64,000 nt of DNA from Candidatus Woesearchaeota archaeon (lineage in GTDB: Archaea; Nanobdellota; Nanobdellia; SCGC-AAA011-G17; GW2011-AR18), in assembly GCA_018302545.1 (NCBI GenBank), contig JAGVZM010000001.1, forward strand, positions 1-64,000. The letters run 5' to 3'. How positions within the stretch are numbered: position 1 is the first letter of the stretch; every line of letters begins with the position of its first letter. The notes under the pieces were generated by a model. The model had not been told where the DNA came from and did no database searches. It saw nothing but the letters and a program-made list of their open reading frames with translations. This document shows positions 38,455-48,965 of this stretch, in pieces. Both the position numbers and the translations under genes were made by a program.

Positions 38455-39387
38455 TTATTTAGTATGTATTTCAACTATGTCCCCTTCTTTTAAAACATGT
38501 TCCAAACCAACCGTACTACCATTATGTTTAACGCTCTCCCCCCAAACTCTTGCGTATTTAAAGTTCTCAAAAAAATCCTTATGCACTTCTTTAGCCAAAT
38601 CTCCAACAACACTACCAGCTTTCATAGCAACTGGTGGAAAATCAGGTTTTTTACCTTGTTGCTTAGTTTGCACATAAATTAATCCCAACATATTCCATAT
38701 TCCTTGTTTAATATCCTCAACCCAAACAACAGGATATTCACACTTAAATCTAGTCATAACTTTATTAACAACAACTAAACAAGTTTTAATTTCATTCTCT
38801 GTTTTTTTTGATTTTATTTTTTTCAAATTAACAAAAACTTTTTCGAATTCTTCTGCAACAATTTTAAGTTGCCTCTCGCAATCATCTTCTCCATTAACAA
38901 CAACTACAACTAAGTCAGAAACTCTAGCTATAGATAGATAAGCAGGACCTTTATCACTTTCAGCAAAACCATTAAACAAAGCAGGAATCTCAATCAATTG
39001 AAGTTTTATACCATGATAATCCATAACACCCATTTCAGGTTTTTTAGTAGTAAAAGGATAATGAGCAATTTCAACTTTAGCTCCAGTTAATCTATTAAGA
39101 ATATAACTTTTACCAGAATTAGGAAGACCAACTAAAGTAATTTGAGCTGCACCCTCCTTTTTTATATTTAAACTAAAACCCCCTCCTTTCTTAGATCTTT
39201 CTTTCTCAACTTTCTCTTTTAATTTGGATATTTTTGTTTTAATTTCTGCTCTTAAGGCCTCAGCCCCTTTGTGTGATGGCGAAACTGAGAGTAACTCTTG
39301 GTAAGCCTTTATCTTTTCTTGGGGAGTTTTAGCTTCATTTACTTTCTTCTGAGCCTCCGCATATTCATATCCTGCATTAATTGGCAT
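38455..39387 (-). CDS. DRG/OBG-family GTPase with C-terminal TGS domain
   Basis: VGLPNSGKSYILNRLTGAK, NKVM, C-terminal ARVWGESVKHNGSTVGLEHVLKEGDIVEIH. Confidence 0.9.
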   Translation of the reverse strand: MPINAGYEYAEAQKKVNEAKTPQEKIKAYQELLSVSPSHKGAEALRAEIKTKISKLKEKVEKERSKKGGGFSLNIKKEGAAQITLVGLPNSGKSYILNRLTGAKVEIAHYPFTTKKPEMGVMDYHGIKLQLIEIPALFNGFAESDKGPAYLSIARVSDLVVVVVNGEDDCERQLKIVAEEFEKVFVNLKKIKSKKTENEIKTCLVVVNKVMTRFKCEYPVVWVEDIKQGIWNMLGLIYVQTKQQGKKPDFPPVAMKAGSVVGDLAKEVHKDFFENFKYARVWGESVKHNGSTVGLEHVLKEGDIVEIHTK

Positions 39388-39478
39388 ATTAAAAATTAAA
39401 AGACAATTCTATTTAACCTTTTCTCAATAAGTGAAGCTCACAACCAATGCAAACAACAGGTTATAGGATCAAATAAAA

Positions 39479-39688
39479 TCACTTTTGTGAAGCATAAAGT
39501 CTACCTTTATCAGTCACATTATAATTTAAAGATTTAGGAGTTTCTCCAAATTTAGAAACATAACCATTACCAACTAAATAACCAAGTTCTTCTGAAAATG
39601 ACTTAAGATCTCTAGAATTAGGTGCAGTACCATTAATTTTAGAAATTAATAATTCTTTTGCCCTTTGTTCTAAAGATTTTTTACCCAT
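39479..39688 (-). CDS. hypothetical small protein (start MGKKSLEQ)
   Basis: ORF with internal start more plausible than the 39757 start. Confidence 0.5.
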   Translation of the reverse strand: MGKKSLEQRAKELLISKINGTAPNSRDLKSFSEELGYLVGNGYVSKFGETPKSLNYNVTDKGRLYASQK

Positions 39689-39789
39689 AAACCATACAAG
39701 AAGAGAGTAATTTATAAATATAATAATATAATAAACAAAATAGTTACACAACAACAATCTTTAAAAATAATTCAAATTCTAAAAAATTC

Positions 39790-40365
39790 ATGATTGAAAG
39801 ATCTTTAGTTTTAATTAAACCAGATGGTGTAAAAAGACACTTATCTGGAGAAATAATTTATAGATTTGAAAGAAAAGGATTAAAGATTGTAGCAATGAAA
39901 ATGGTTTACGTTAATAAAGAATTTGCTTTAAATCATTATCCAGTTACAGAGGAATGGTATAAAAAAGTAGGATCAAATACTTTAGATGATTCAAAAAAAT
40001 ATGGAATTGAACCTATTGAAACAATGGGTACAGAAGATCCAATAGAGATTGGTAAAAAAGTCCACAATTGGAATGTAGAATTTCTAACATCAGGCCCAGT
40101 AATAGCAATTGTACTAGAAGGACCACATGCAATAGAAAACATAAGAAAAATAGCAGGTTCAACTGTTCCTAATTTAGCTGCTCCTGGAACAATAAGAGGA
40201 GATTTAGCATCTTCATCAGCTTTATCTGCAAATATTAAAAATAGAGCAATATATAATTTAGTTCATTCTTCAGGAGATCAAGAAGAAGCCAAAAGAGAAA
40301 TAGAATTATGGTTCGATGATAGAGAGATACATTCTTACAAAGGATCACAAGAAGAACATATCTAA
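39790..40365 (+). CDS. ndk: nucleoside diphosphate kinase
   Basis: ERSLVLIKPDGVKR, NLVHSSGDQEEAKREIELWF. Confidence 0.93.
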   Translation: MIERSLVLIKPDGVKRHLSGEIIYRFERKGLKIVAMKMVYVNKEFALNHYPVTEEWYKKVGSNTLDDSKKYGIEPIETMGTEDPIEIGKKVHNWNVEFLTSGPVIAIVLEGPHAIENIRKIAGSTVPNLAAPGTIRGDLASSSALSANIKNRAIYNLVHSSGDQEEAKREIELWFDDREIHSYKGSQEEHI

Positions 40366-40403
40366 AACAAAATATTTTTATTCTTAAACAAAACAAATTA
40401 ACT

Positions 40404-40988
40404 ATGGAACATTACTTTACAAAAGAACCAAAATCAGAATTAAAGATAAAAAAATTAAAGTCTATATTAAAAAACAAAGAAATAGAATTCTACACAGCAT
40501 CTGGGTTATTCTCATTAAATAAAGTAGATAATGGTTCTAAATTATTAATCAACAAATGCATTCCGAAAGGAAAAGTCTTAGATTTAGGATGTGGTTATGG
40601 GATTATAGGATTAACCTTATTATTAACAAATAAGAAATTAGAATTGACTTTCTCAGATATAAACGAAAGAGCAATAGTGATAACAAAAAAGAACTTAAAA
40701 TTAAACAATTTAGAAGCAAACGTAATTCAATCTGATGGTTTTGAAAATATAAAAGAAAAATTTGATACAATACTATTAAATCCTCCACAGACTGCAGGAA
40801 AAAATTTATGTTTTAAATTAATTGAAGATTCTAAAGAACATTTATTAAAAAACGGAACATTACAAATAGTAGCAAGACATAAAAAAGGGGGAATAGAACT
40901 ATCTAAAAAGATGCAAGAAGTTTTCTCTAATATAAAAGAAATAGCAAAAGGTTCAGGATTTAGAATATACCTAAGTCAAAACGCTTAA
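40404..40988 (+). CDS. RsmC-like small-domain methyltransferase
   Basis: VLDLGCGYGIIGLTL, LLNPPQTAGK, ARHKKGG. Confidence 0.85.
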   Translation: MEHYFTKEPKSELKIKKLKSILKNKEIEFYTASGLFSLNKVDNGSKLLINKCIPKGKVLDLGCGYGIIGLTLLLTNKKLELTFSDINERAIVITKKNLKLNNLEANVIQSDGFENIKEKFDTILLNPPQTAGKNLCFKLIEDSKEHLLKNGTLQIVARHKKGGIELSKKMQEVFSNIKEIAKGSGFRIYLSQNA

Positions 40989-41013
40989 AAAGTTATAGGA
41001 ACTTTAAAAAGAT

Positions 41014-41562
41014 ATGGCAGAACAATATTCAGAATTCTTAATAAATATAATAGGAGCTTTTTTAATTCTGATCTTAGGAGCGATAATTGCAGAAGTACTA
41101 AGTAATATATTAAAGAAATTTATTAAAGGATCAGGAATAACAAATGCTTTAGAAAAACAATTAAAGCTTAAAATTCCAATAGAAAAATATACAGCATCAA
41201 TATTAAAATATATAATATATTTTGCTACAATAATAATTGCTCTAAGTAGATTAGGAATACCAACAAAAACACTTAAGATAATCTTAATAGTTATAGTTAT
41301 ATTAATTATAATATTCATAATTTTAGCATTTAAAGATTGGCTTCCAAACCTAATCTCTGGAATATACCTTATAAAAACTAAAAAATTAAAACCTAAAGAT
41401 ATAATAAAAATTAATGATATAGAAGGAAAAGTAATTAGTATAAAGTTATTAGAAACCCAGATAGAAACAAATAATAAGGAGATAATATTTATCCCAAATA
41501 GCAATCTGACAAAATATAAAGTAATAAAGAAAAAAAATGGTAAAGGCATACATAATAATTGA
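41014..41562 (+). CDS. MscS-family mechanosensitive channel-like protein
   Basis: TM segments plus beta domain PKDIIKINDIEGKVISIKLLETQIET...IFIPNSNL. Confidence 0.8.
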   Translation: MAEQYSEFLINIIGAFLILILGAIIAEVLSNILKKFIKGSGITNALEKQLKLKIPIEKYTASILKYIIYFATIIIALSRLGIPTKTLKIILIVIVILIIIFIILAFKDWLPNLISGIYLIKTKKLKPKDIIKINDIEGKVISIKLLETQIETNNKEIIFIPNSNLTKYKVIKKKNGKGIHNN

Positions 41563-41785
41563 AGTCGAAGGAGTGGATGCTAATAAAGTAGCTAAAGATT
41601 TAACCTCTTTAGAAGAAGTAGAAAATGCTCATATAATAGATGGAGAATATGACCTTATAGCATTGGTAAACACAAAAACAGTAATACAATTAAAAGAGGT
41701 AACAGAGAAAAAAATAGAGGCTATAAAAGGGATATCAAAAATAACAACCCTAATAGTAGTAGATGCTAACAAACCTAAACCTTAA
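41537..41785 (+). CDS. stand-alone Lrp/AsnC ligand-binding (RAM) domain protein
   Basis: EVENAHIIDGEYDLIALVNT. Confidence 0.85.
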   Translation: MVKAYIIIEVEGVDANKVAKDLTSLEEVENAHIIDGEYDLIALVNTKTVIQLKEVTEKKIEAIKGISKITTLIVVDANKPKP

Positions 41786-42509
41786 AAGAGTTAAGCATTT
41801 CTTCTTCCATAAAATGCAGTTCAGCAGGAATTATTATACATTGAGGATAAATATTTATTTCAATATTCAATAAATCATTAATTTCTCCGTATTTAATGAT
41901 AGAATCCTCTGTTCCTAATGCACCACAAACAATAATTTGAGTTGAATTCTTAATCTGTGGACAAAGATCAACTAAATATTTAATAGCTTCTTTAAAGTTC
42001 ATATAGGTCTCTTCTTTAGGACTTAAGTCTAATAAAAATAAAGTATGCATCTTCAGTTTATGGTTATCTAAAAAAATAGTAATAGGAGTTTTAACATTCT
42101 TATTATCAAAAGGAATAGAAGCAACTTTACCAAATTTATATAAACTTAGACCAGTATCACCAACTGCAGTTAATATAGATGAATTATGTATGATCTTAAC
42201 TAAAACACCTTTTTCTTTAGCTCTTAAAAATAAATCAGAATGAGTAGTTGCAGAAAAGACATCTCCCTTAACTAAAAAAGCAACGGTCTTATTTAAAGCA
42301 TTGTTAACAATCTGATCTTTGTTTTCAACTAAATCACGATCAGCTAAAATAATTTTTTTACCAATTAAATATTCAAATTTCTCAACATCAAAAAAAAGTT
42401 TAGAAGTGTAATTTTCTAAATATACAAAATCACAATTCTTAAGAACATTTAAAGCATTAAGACTAATATCCTTTTCATCCCCTAGACCAATTCCTATTAA
42501 ATACAACAT
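41775..42509 (-). CDS. dphB: diphthine synthase
   Basis: LYLIGIGLGDEKDIS, LVKGDVFSATTH, VGDTGLSLYKFGKVASIPF. Confidence 0.92.
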   Translation of the reverse strand: MLYLIGIGLGDEKDISLNALNVLKNCDFVYLENYTSKLFFDVEKFEYLIGKKIILADRDLVENKDQIVNNALNKTVAFLVKGDVFSATTHSDLFLRAKEKGVLVKIIHNSSILTAVGDTGLSLYKFGKVASIPFDNKNVKTPITIFLDNHKLKMHTLFLLDLSPKEETYMNFKEAIKYLVDLCPQIKNSTQIIVCGALGTEDSIIKYGEINDLLNIEINIYPQCIIIPAELHFMEEEMLNSFKV

Positions 42510-42571
42510 AAAAGATTATTTTAGAAAAAGCTTATAAAATTAACTTAAACTGAAACAGTAGAACAATAAAT

Positions 42572-43018
42572 TCAAGTTTCAACATTAGGCCATCCTCTAA
42601 CAAATTCGTCTAAAGAATTTGTAGTCCTTCTGTAACTAGATTCTAAACCAAAAGCAATCATAGTATCCTCACAAGCAGAGGCTGCATGATTAATGACTCT
42701 AAGACCATCTTTTATATTCCAAATATCAACATTATAATTACCATTTCTCCAATCTCTAATATCATAAAAACCAAAACAATCAACAATCTTACTCATTCTT
42801 CCAGATTCAAGAGAAGCCCATAAAGCAGCCAATAAAAAATCATACTTTTCTGTATCTCTCTGATGATATGGCCATTCCCTTAAAAAATAATCCCTAGCAA
42901 GATCAGCAGCCTGATCAGGAGAAGTAGCAGAAAAAGCTTGAGCAATACCTGCAGAATGAATATATAATTTAACAGGAGGTCTAACATTAACAATTTGAAA
43001 TCTAGCCAAAAACACCAT
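42572..43018 (-). CDS. hypothetical protein
   Basis: ORF. Confidence 0.6.
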   Translation of the reverse strand: MVFLARFQIVNVRPPVKLYIHSAGIAQAFSATSPDQAADLARDYFLREWPYHQRDTEKYDFLLAALWASLESGRMSKIVDCFGFYDIRDWRNGNYNVDIWNIKDGLRVINHAASACEDTMIAFGLESSYRRTTNSLDEFVRGWPNVET

Positions 43019-43061
43019 AAAAAATAGAAATAAAAAGGATTTTATAAGTTTTACCTAAAGA

Positions 43062-43517
43062 CTAAAAAATATAAGTTCTAGAGAAATAATAAGATTTAAT
43101 TAAAAATAAAGTTACTAAACCACCAAGACCAAAATTAATTAAATTAAACCCTAAAAAATTAATAAAAAAACCAATAATAAAAAAAACTAAACTATAAAAG
43201 ATATATTTCCATTTTTTTTCCATATATAACAAACTACCATAAGGCAAACCATAAAGAAAGACTAAAAATAATCCTAAAAGATTATTCAAAAAACCAAAAT
43301 ATAAGTATTCATATCTAAGAAAAAAACCAAATATAACCCCTATTAAAAATAACCACCAAACAAAACCATTTATTAAAAATAAAATAATTAAGATTAATAA
43401 AATAATTAATTCAAAAATCTTAAAGTAAATCTTTCCATCACTTAATTCATCTTGGGTTTTATCTGCTATAAAATAACCTAAGATAGTTCCTAAAAAAGCT
43501 ATAAAATTCGGTATCAT
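43062..43517 (-). CDS. integral membrane protein
   Basis: Hydrophobic segments. Confidence 0.6.
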   Translation of the reverse strand: MIPNFIAFLGTILGYFIADKTQDELSDGKIYFKIFELIILLILIILFLINGFVWWLFLIGVIFGFFLRYEYLYFGFLNNLLGLFLVFLYGLPYGSLLYMEKKWKYIFYSLVFFIIGFFINFLGFNLINFGLGGLVTLFLIKSYYFSRTYIF

Positions 43518-43547
43518 AAATAGAAAACAAAAAGAGAATATAAAAAC

Positions 43548-45689
43548 TTATCTTAAGTTAGATAAAGTTCTTCTAGGTAGTGCAATTAGATCAGTCTCAT
43601 TAAATCTAGCTTCAAGAGAAGCATATCCTAATTGATCTTTGATTTCTTGTCCTTCTTGACTAGATACTCTAACTTGCTGATAACCAAGCCTAACAACAAG
43701 AACTTCATTACCATAACCAACGCTTCCACCAAAACTTCTAAAGTCTCCGGCTAAAGGCACTAATGCAGTAACTGGAATATAATGACCATTCCAAGCAGCA
43801 GGCTTTAAGTTACCATATAATGCTAATTGATGCCCTTTAATATTATCACTAGTCAAATTATTTAAATCTAAAACACCGCTTGCCTGACTTTGCTCTAATC
43901 TATCAAGATCACTTAAACTTAGATTATCTCTCAGTTCCAGAGAAGGATCAGAAACAAATCTGTATCTTAAACTAGCATCAAAAAGACCCTCATTAGCAAC
44001 AACTAAACCCAATTCATTAATTAATCTAGTTTTATTCCCATATTTAACATCTAGACCAAAAGTCTTATTTGTTTGGCCTACTCCAACATATTCAATAGAA
44101 ATTTCATCTACAACACCCAAAGACCAACCATCTTGATTAAGGATCATTCTAGGTAAAGCTAATGAAGCATTAGCCCTAACACCTGTGCTCTTCTCTGAAA
44201 TTTTAAATAAATCATAATCTAAATCCATAAAATGCAATAAGAAAGCTAAACTACCACTAGCATCAATTTGTGCACTACTACCTCTAAATAAACTACTAGA
44301 AGCAGTTCCTCCTAATTCAAAGTAACCCCTATTATTATCTTCACCTAAAACTAATAAAGACTCATTAAATCCACCTGAAGCAAATAGTTGATCACCAAGA
44401 CTAGCCAAAACTCCAAAGCTAAATTCATCTCTAAATCTGTAACCTAAAACTCCTCTCAAAGCAAAGTCTAAACCAGAATATTTAATATTAGAGTCCCCAA
44501 ATTTAAATCTTAAAGAATCATATCCAGCTTCTAGTCCTATTAAACCAACTAAACCAGGAGTTCTATCAAATATGCCCTTAACTCTTCTTCCTTGAGGTTC
44601 AATTGGTGAAACAACTGGTTGACCAGATCTATTATCTACTATTAAAAAGTCTGTTTCTAAATTACCTCTATCATTTCTATAAGTACCAGCTAAGATATAA
44701 AATGAATCTCCCTTAAACTTCAAACGCTTAGCATGTTCAGCAGACCCAGGACCTGTTGCTGGCAATCCATGTAGCATTATAGTATCAGCTACCTGATTAC
44801 CCAATGGATCATAAACTCTAAAATCAACGAATTTTCCAGAAGTAGCAGAAACAACAAGATCATAACCAGTATCAACATTTAAACCTTTAACTAATCTTAC
44901 TTTATTTTTTCCACCAATTACATCTAAAGAACTTGGAATAGGATGGTTTTGAGCAGTGATAAGATTTGAACCAGCTAAACGCAAAGTAGTAATAGGTACA
45001 GAAGCTACAGTACTAGAAGAAGTATGAGATAAAGGTTCTAATCTAAGTCCATAACTCCCTCCTTCAACCTTAACTAAATCATCTAAACCATCTATTTTAA
45101 CCAAAGCAGAATAAGGACCCTCCATAGGAACATTCAACCCATGAGCACTAGTCGCTGTAGGAACTGGAGCTAATACTCCAGCTCTAGATAAAACAGTAGT
45201 AGGAATACCAGAACCATTTCTATGTTCTAAGTGATTTAATCTGACAACAGAATCAGAAGGTAGTGTTTGTCCACCACCCAATTTAACACCAGGATTAGAT
45301 AAAACATCTAAAACATATTCTCCATCAGCAAAAGACCAAGGTAAAACTAAAGTCCCGCCTATACCAAATTTAAGTAATTTCTCTGCTGGATCTGTCGGAG
45401 ATCTTGTAGCATCCAAATCTTTAGCACAAACAACAACATCAGAAACACCATAATCTCCATTAAATCTTGATAAGTTAGTATCAGTAACATTAAAATTTTT
45501 CTTTTTAAGAGAAACAACTTCACCAATTCCAGGTTCAGTTTTAACTTCAACAAGATCAACTACATTTACATCCCCTGCTAACTCTTGGCCGCATAATTTT
45601 TCTGCAAAAGCATCAGCTGCAACAAAACTTAATCCAGTACCTAACAAAGCACCTGTAACCTTTGCAATATTTTTTTTATTTTTCATCAT
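43548..45689 (-). CDS. large secreted protein (713 aa), beta-rich/barrel-like C-terminal half
   Basis: Signal peptide MMKNKKNIAKVTGALLGTGLSFVAADAFAEK; alternating amphipathic strands with Gly/aromatic turns. Confidence 0.7.
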   Translation of the reverse strand: MMKNKKNIAKVTGALLGTGLSFVAADAFAEKLCGQELAGDVNVVDLVEVKTEPGIGEVVSLKKKNFNVTDTNLSRFNGDYGVSDVVVCAKDLDATRSPTDPAEKLLKFGIGGTLVLPWSFADGEYVLDVLSNPGVKLGGGQTLPSDSVVRLNHLEHRNGSGIPTTVLSRAGVLAPVPTATSAHGLNVPMEGPYSALVKIDGLDDLVKVEGGSYGLRLEPLSHTSSSTVASVPITTLRLAGSNLITAQNHPIPSSLDVIGGKNKVRLVKGLNVDTGYDLVVSATSGKFVDFRVYDPLGNQVADTIMLHGLPATGPGSAEHAKRLKFKGDSFYILAGTYRNDRGNLETDFLIVDNRSGQPVVSPIEPQGRRVKGIFDRTPGLVGLIGLEAGYDSLRFKFGDSNIKYSGLDFALRGVLGYRFRDEFSFGVLASLGDQLFASGGFNESLLVLGEDNNRGYFELGGTASSSLFRGSSAQIDASGSLAFLLHFMDLDYDLFKISEKSTGVRANASLALPRMILNQDGWSLGVVDEISIEYVGVGQTNKTFGLDVKYGNKTRLINELGLVVANEGLFDASLRYRFVSDPSLELRDNLSLSDLDRLEQSQASGVLDLNNLTSDNIKGHQLALYGNLKPAAWNGHYIPVTALVPLAGDFRSFGGSVGYGNEVLVVRLGYQQVRVSSQEGQEIKDQLGYASLEARFNETDLIALPRRTLSNLR

Positions 45690-45746
45690 AAACCTATAAA
45701 TTTGTTATCACACATTAGTGAGTACTTATATTTAAAGTTTTTTCAT

Positions 45747-46421
45747 TCAAAGACTAACTGAACCTCTGTATTTGATTTTAAAATCGCCCACACTTTCTTG
45801 ACCACCATTAAGGTCTAAGGAAGGTGTAGCACTAAATGGTAATTTTCTAATTCTAGCAACAGTCTTACTACTCTTATCACCTAACTCAAAAGTTATTCTA
45901 TAATTTCCTTCTCTTCTAAAAGCAAAAGTTAAAATCCCTGCCTCATTATCAAAGTTATAACCTCTAACTTCTGAGTAAAAAGTTTGAGACTGTCCAGGAA
46001 CAGCTTGTCTATTCAATTCTTGTTCGATTTTAACACTTAAAACTTGATCTTCATCATTAGCAGCCATACAATTATAAATAGTTCCTAAAGAAATTTGAAC
46101 AACATCATATTCCAAACCTCCACCACTATTAATATGAGCAGGTATTACTAACTCTTGTCCAAAACCATCAAAACATCTAACATCATATGCTAAACTTGCA
46201 AGAACAGAATCACCCTTTTCATCCCCATTCCCATCTGGAGTTTGATAATTAAGTGGAGGAGAATTATTAATAGGAGGAGAACCAGCAACAGGATTAGGTT
46301 GTACTATAGAGATAGGAACAGATCTACCTTCTTCATCAGTTCTAAGATAAAGATATGCAGCACCTGCTCCAGCTCCCAATAAAACAGTAGCAGCCACTAA
46401 TTTAACCAAACCACTAGCCAT
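45747..46421 (-). CDS. membrane-anchored extracytoplasmic protein
   Basis: N-terminal TM (VKLVAATVLLGAGAGAAYLYL) followed by Pro/Asn-rich linker. Confidence 0.65.
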   Translation of the reverse strand: MASGLVKLVAATVLLGAGAGAAYLYLRTDEEGRSVPISIVQPNPVAGSPPINNSPPLNYQTPDGNGDEKGDSVLASLAYDVRCFDGFGQELVIPAHINSGGGLEYDVVQISLGTIYNCMAANDEDQVLSVKIEQELNRQAVPGQSQTFYSEVRGYNFDNEAGILTFAFRREGNYRITFELGDKSSKTVARIRKLPFSATPSLDLNGGQESVGDFKIKYRGSVSL

Positions 46422-48294
46422 TTACTTTAAGCCTCCACCTATAATTTCCAGAATCTGCTCTAAGAGTTTTACCTTCAAATCCCCTTTTAACTTGTCTACA
46501 AAAATCACCCATAGTTCCTGTAGAACTCATAATATCTAAATCTCTAATTGTACCATCACGTACAGTATAAATAAAATCACAATGACCACTTAGCTCTCTA
46601 CCAACTGTTCTAACATGAGATTCATAAAGAGTTTGAAGTTGGGGTTGATATTGTTCTCCTAAAGGATTTCCTGATCTTGCAGGCAAAGGTGTAACTGTAG
46701 TTGGAATTTTTCCCTTAGTTTCATGTCTAGGAGTAATTCTAACTACCTTTTTTTTTGGTTGAGTAGAAGGAACTTCAGAAGCTCCAACTTTGGGTTTGGT
46801 AGAATCTTCAGCAAATACATAAACAAATTCTCCAACACCTTCTAAAGTATCTAAAGATTTCCCAGTAACATCAAATACATTCTCTAAAGCCTTTCCATAT
46901 CTAGAATTTTGATCATTCCATTTTTCATAACATCCCAAAACACTAGCAACATCATCAGCAATCTGAATCTTATATTTTAAAATTGCATATCCTCTTGGAT
47001 TGTATCTCAAAGAACCATCATCATCTTTAACATGTTCAAATTCACAACCATCTTTTGCAGTAGCTATTGGAGGTTTTGGAATTTTTTCTATCTCAACCTC
47101 AGATGCAGCTATAAGTCTATCATAATCATTAGTGGTAAAAATATCTACAACTTTTTTAACTAAATTCATTTCACCTTTAGCTTTACTAGCATATTCGATT
47201 GCACCTGGATAGTCTCCTTTTTCAAATCTTTCCTTAGCCTCAATAAAATGAGACAATTCTGCAGCACCTTGTGGTTCTGACAATTGATCATAAACAAGAG
47301 CTCCTCCAATAACAGCAATGCCACCAGCTGATATCAAAGCAACTCTTTTCTTTAATGAACTACTAGTTCCTTTGAAACTAAACTTAGGAACAATACCTTT
47401 TAATTTAGCACCTAAACTAGGTTTAACTACAGGAGTTGTACTAGCAACAGTAGATTTGGCAGGTTTATTTTTTTCTCCTTTTACATGTGGAATATTAAGA
47501 CCACTATCTTTTGCAAAATCAAGATCTAAATACAAGTCCCCATAACTAACATCTGCTTCAAAATCAGTTCTGTTACTTCTCCCACTCTTATCATTCCAAT
47601 AAACAATACCAACTACATTTCTAGTTCCAACATAAGAATCACTAAATAAACTTACAACACTTTCAAGGAACCCCCTCTTAATTCTTCTTAATTCAACAGA
47701 GGTAACTAAAGACTTTCCATGTTTGTCTTCTTGATAACTAGTTCTATCAGCTTTTACATAATCTAAAAGCAGATCATGGTCAACAATAGCAACATTCTTT
47801 TTCTTTCCTTTATCATCTTTAACAAAGACAGGTTTCCAATGTCTCTTTAATTTTAAATCTTTAAGAACTCCATCCTTTAAACTAACACCATCTCTCTCAA
47901 CAACAGTGTATACTCTACCTAAACTATCAGATTCATAAACATAAGTCTCTCCACTATTTAATTGAAAATGAGGGTCACCCTCAACATCAAATACAAAAGC
48001 AGCTTTATCACCTGAAAACTTAACACCTTTAGTTACTATGTTTGTAGCTCTAAAATGATAAAATCTCTTTACATTATCTCCAATACCATCAGATTTACCT
48101 CTTCCATCCATCCTAGCTTCTAATCCTGAATTTTTAGATTTAATTTTTCCAACATCTTCAGGAGAAGTAACATCTTTACCTCTTAATCTACTTAAAAGTT
48201 TAGAATCAGCAGTTAAATTCAATTCATTAGGAATATTTATCTTTGTAGTACCTGCATTTATATGTGACATAACATCTCCAGAGTAGTAACACAT
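46414..48294 (-). CDS. single-TM protein with C-terminal TonB/AgmX-like domain
   Basis: Internal TM (KRVALISAGGIAVIGGALVYD) and C-terminus QTLYESHVRTVGRELSGHCDFIYTVRDGTIRDLDIMSSTGTMGDFCRQVKRGFEG...YRWRLKVNG. Confidence 0.65.
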   Translation of the reverse strand: MCYYSGDVMSHINAGTTKINIPNELNLTADSKLLSRLRGKDVTSPEDVGKIKSKNSGLEARMDGRGKSDGIGDNVKRFYHFRATNIVTKGVKFSGDKAAFVFDVEGDPHFQLNSGETYVYESDSLGRVYTVVERDGVSLKDGVLKDLKLKRHWKPVFVKDDKGKKKNVAIVDHDLLLDYVKADRTSYQEDKHGKSLVTSVELRRIKRGFLESVVSLFSDSYVGTRNVVGIVYWNDKSGRSNRTDFEADVSYGDLYLDLDFAKDSGLNIPHVKGEKNKPAKSTVASTTPVVKPSLGAKLKGIVPKFSFKGTSSSLKKRVALISAGGIAVIGGALVYDQLSEPQGAAELSHFIEAKERFEKGDYPGAIEYASKAKGEMNLVKKVVDIFTTNDYDRLIAASEVEIEKIPKPPIATAKDGCEFEHVKDDDGSLRYNPRGYAILKYKIQIADDVASVLGCYEKWNDQNSRYGKALENVFDVTGKSLDTLEGVGEFVYVFAEDSTKPKVGASEVPSTQPKKKVVRITPRHETKGKIPTTVTPLPARSGNPLGEQYQPQLQTLYESHVRTVGRELSGHCDFIYTVRDGTIRDLDIMSSTGTMGDFCRQVKRGFEGKTLRADSGNYRWRLKVNG

Positions 48295-48373
48295 TTATAA
48301 AGATTTCTGTAGATTAGTAATAGTAATAAAGAAAAAATAAGTTATATAATATTCGAATATAAAGTATATAGAA

Positions 48374-48493
48374 TCAACAACAAGGCTCTTTATAACCACA
48401 ATTTTTGCAAATAGCATCTTTCCTACCAGCTATACCAATCATTTTAGTCCCACAATTTGGGCAATTTTGATAAACAACTGTCGAATCAACCAT
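48374..48493 (-). CDS. 39-aa zinc-ribbon microprotein
   Basis: MVDSTVVYQNCPNCGTKMIGIAGRKDAICKNCGYKEPCC; below the ORF-track length threshold. Confidence 0.7.
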   Translation of the reverse strand: MVDSTVVYQNCPNCGTKMIGIAGRKDAICKNCGYKEPCC

Positions 48494-48530
48494 AAAAATA
48501 AATATAAATAAAAGAATAAAAACTTTATCT

Positions 48531-48953
48531 ATGGAAAATTGCCAATTATGCCTAATTCCAAAAAATGAAAGTTATAGATTAATCAAAGAAAATAATTCTG
48601 CATTTTCGTGTATTATTTTAGAACCATTAATAGATTCTCATATTTTAGTATTACCAAAAGATCATATAAAAAGTTTAAATGATTTAACAGAAAAAGAATC
48701 TAAAGATTTTTTATCATTAATTGAAGAAATGAATAAAATATTAAAAAACAAATTCAATGAAGATCCTATAACAATAATGAATCATGGAAAACATTCTACA
48801 CAAGAGCATTTACATTTTCATATGTTAACAACTAAAGGAGGAATAAGAAATTTTATGTCTACTTATTTAAATTGTCCAGAAAGAAAAAAATTATCTCCTG
48901 AAGAATTAAAAAATTTAGCAGATAATATAAAAAGTTTTATAGATAAATCTTAA
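48531..48953 (+). CDS. HIT family hydrolase (second copy)
   Basis: CQLCLIPKNE, EHLHFHML histidine triad. Confidence 0.9.
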   Translation: MENCQLCLIPKNESYRLIKENNSAFSCIILEPLIDSHILVLPKDHIKSLNDLTEKESKDFLSLIEEMNKILKNKFNEDPITIMNHGKHSTQEHLHFHMLTTKGGIRNFMSTYLNCPERKKLSPEELKNLADNIKSFIDKS

Positions 48954-48965
48954 ATAGTAAAACAA

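Noticed and set aside
41004-41549. 181-aa hydrophobic - strand ORF antisense to the MscS-like gene
   Set aside because: The + strand frame has recognisable MscS beta-domain sequence; the antisense is an artefact.
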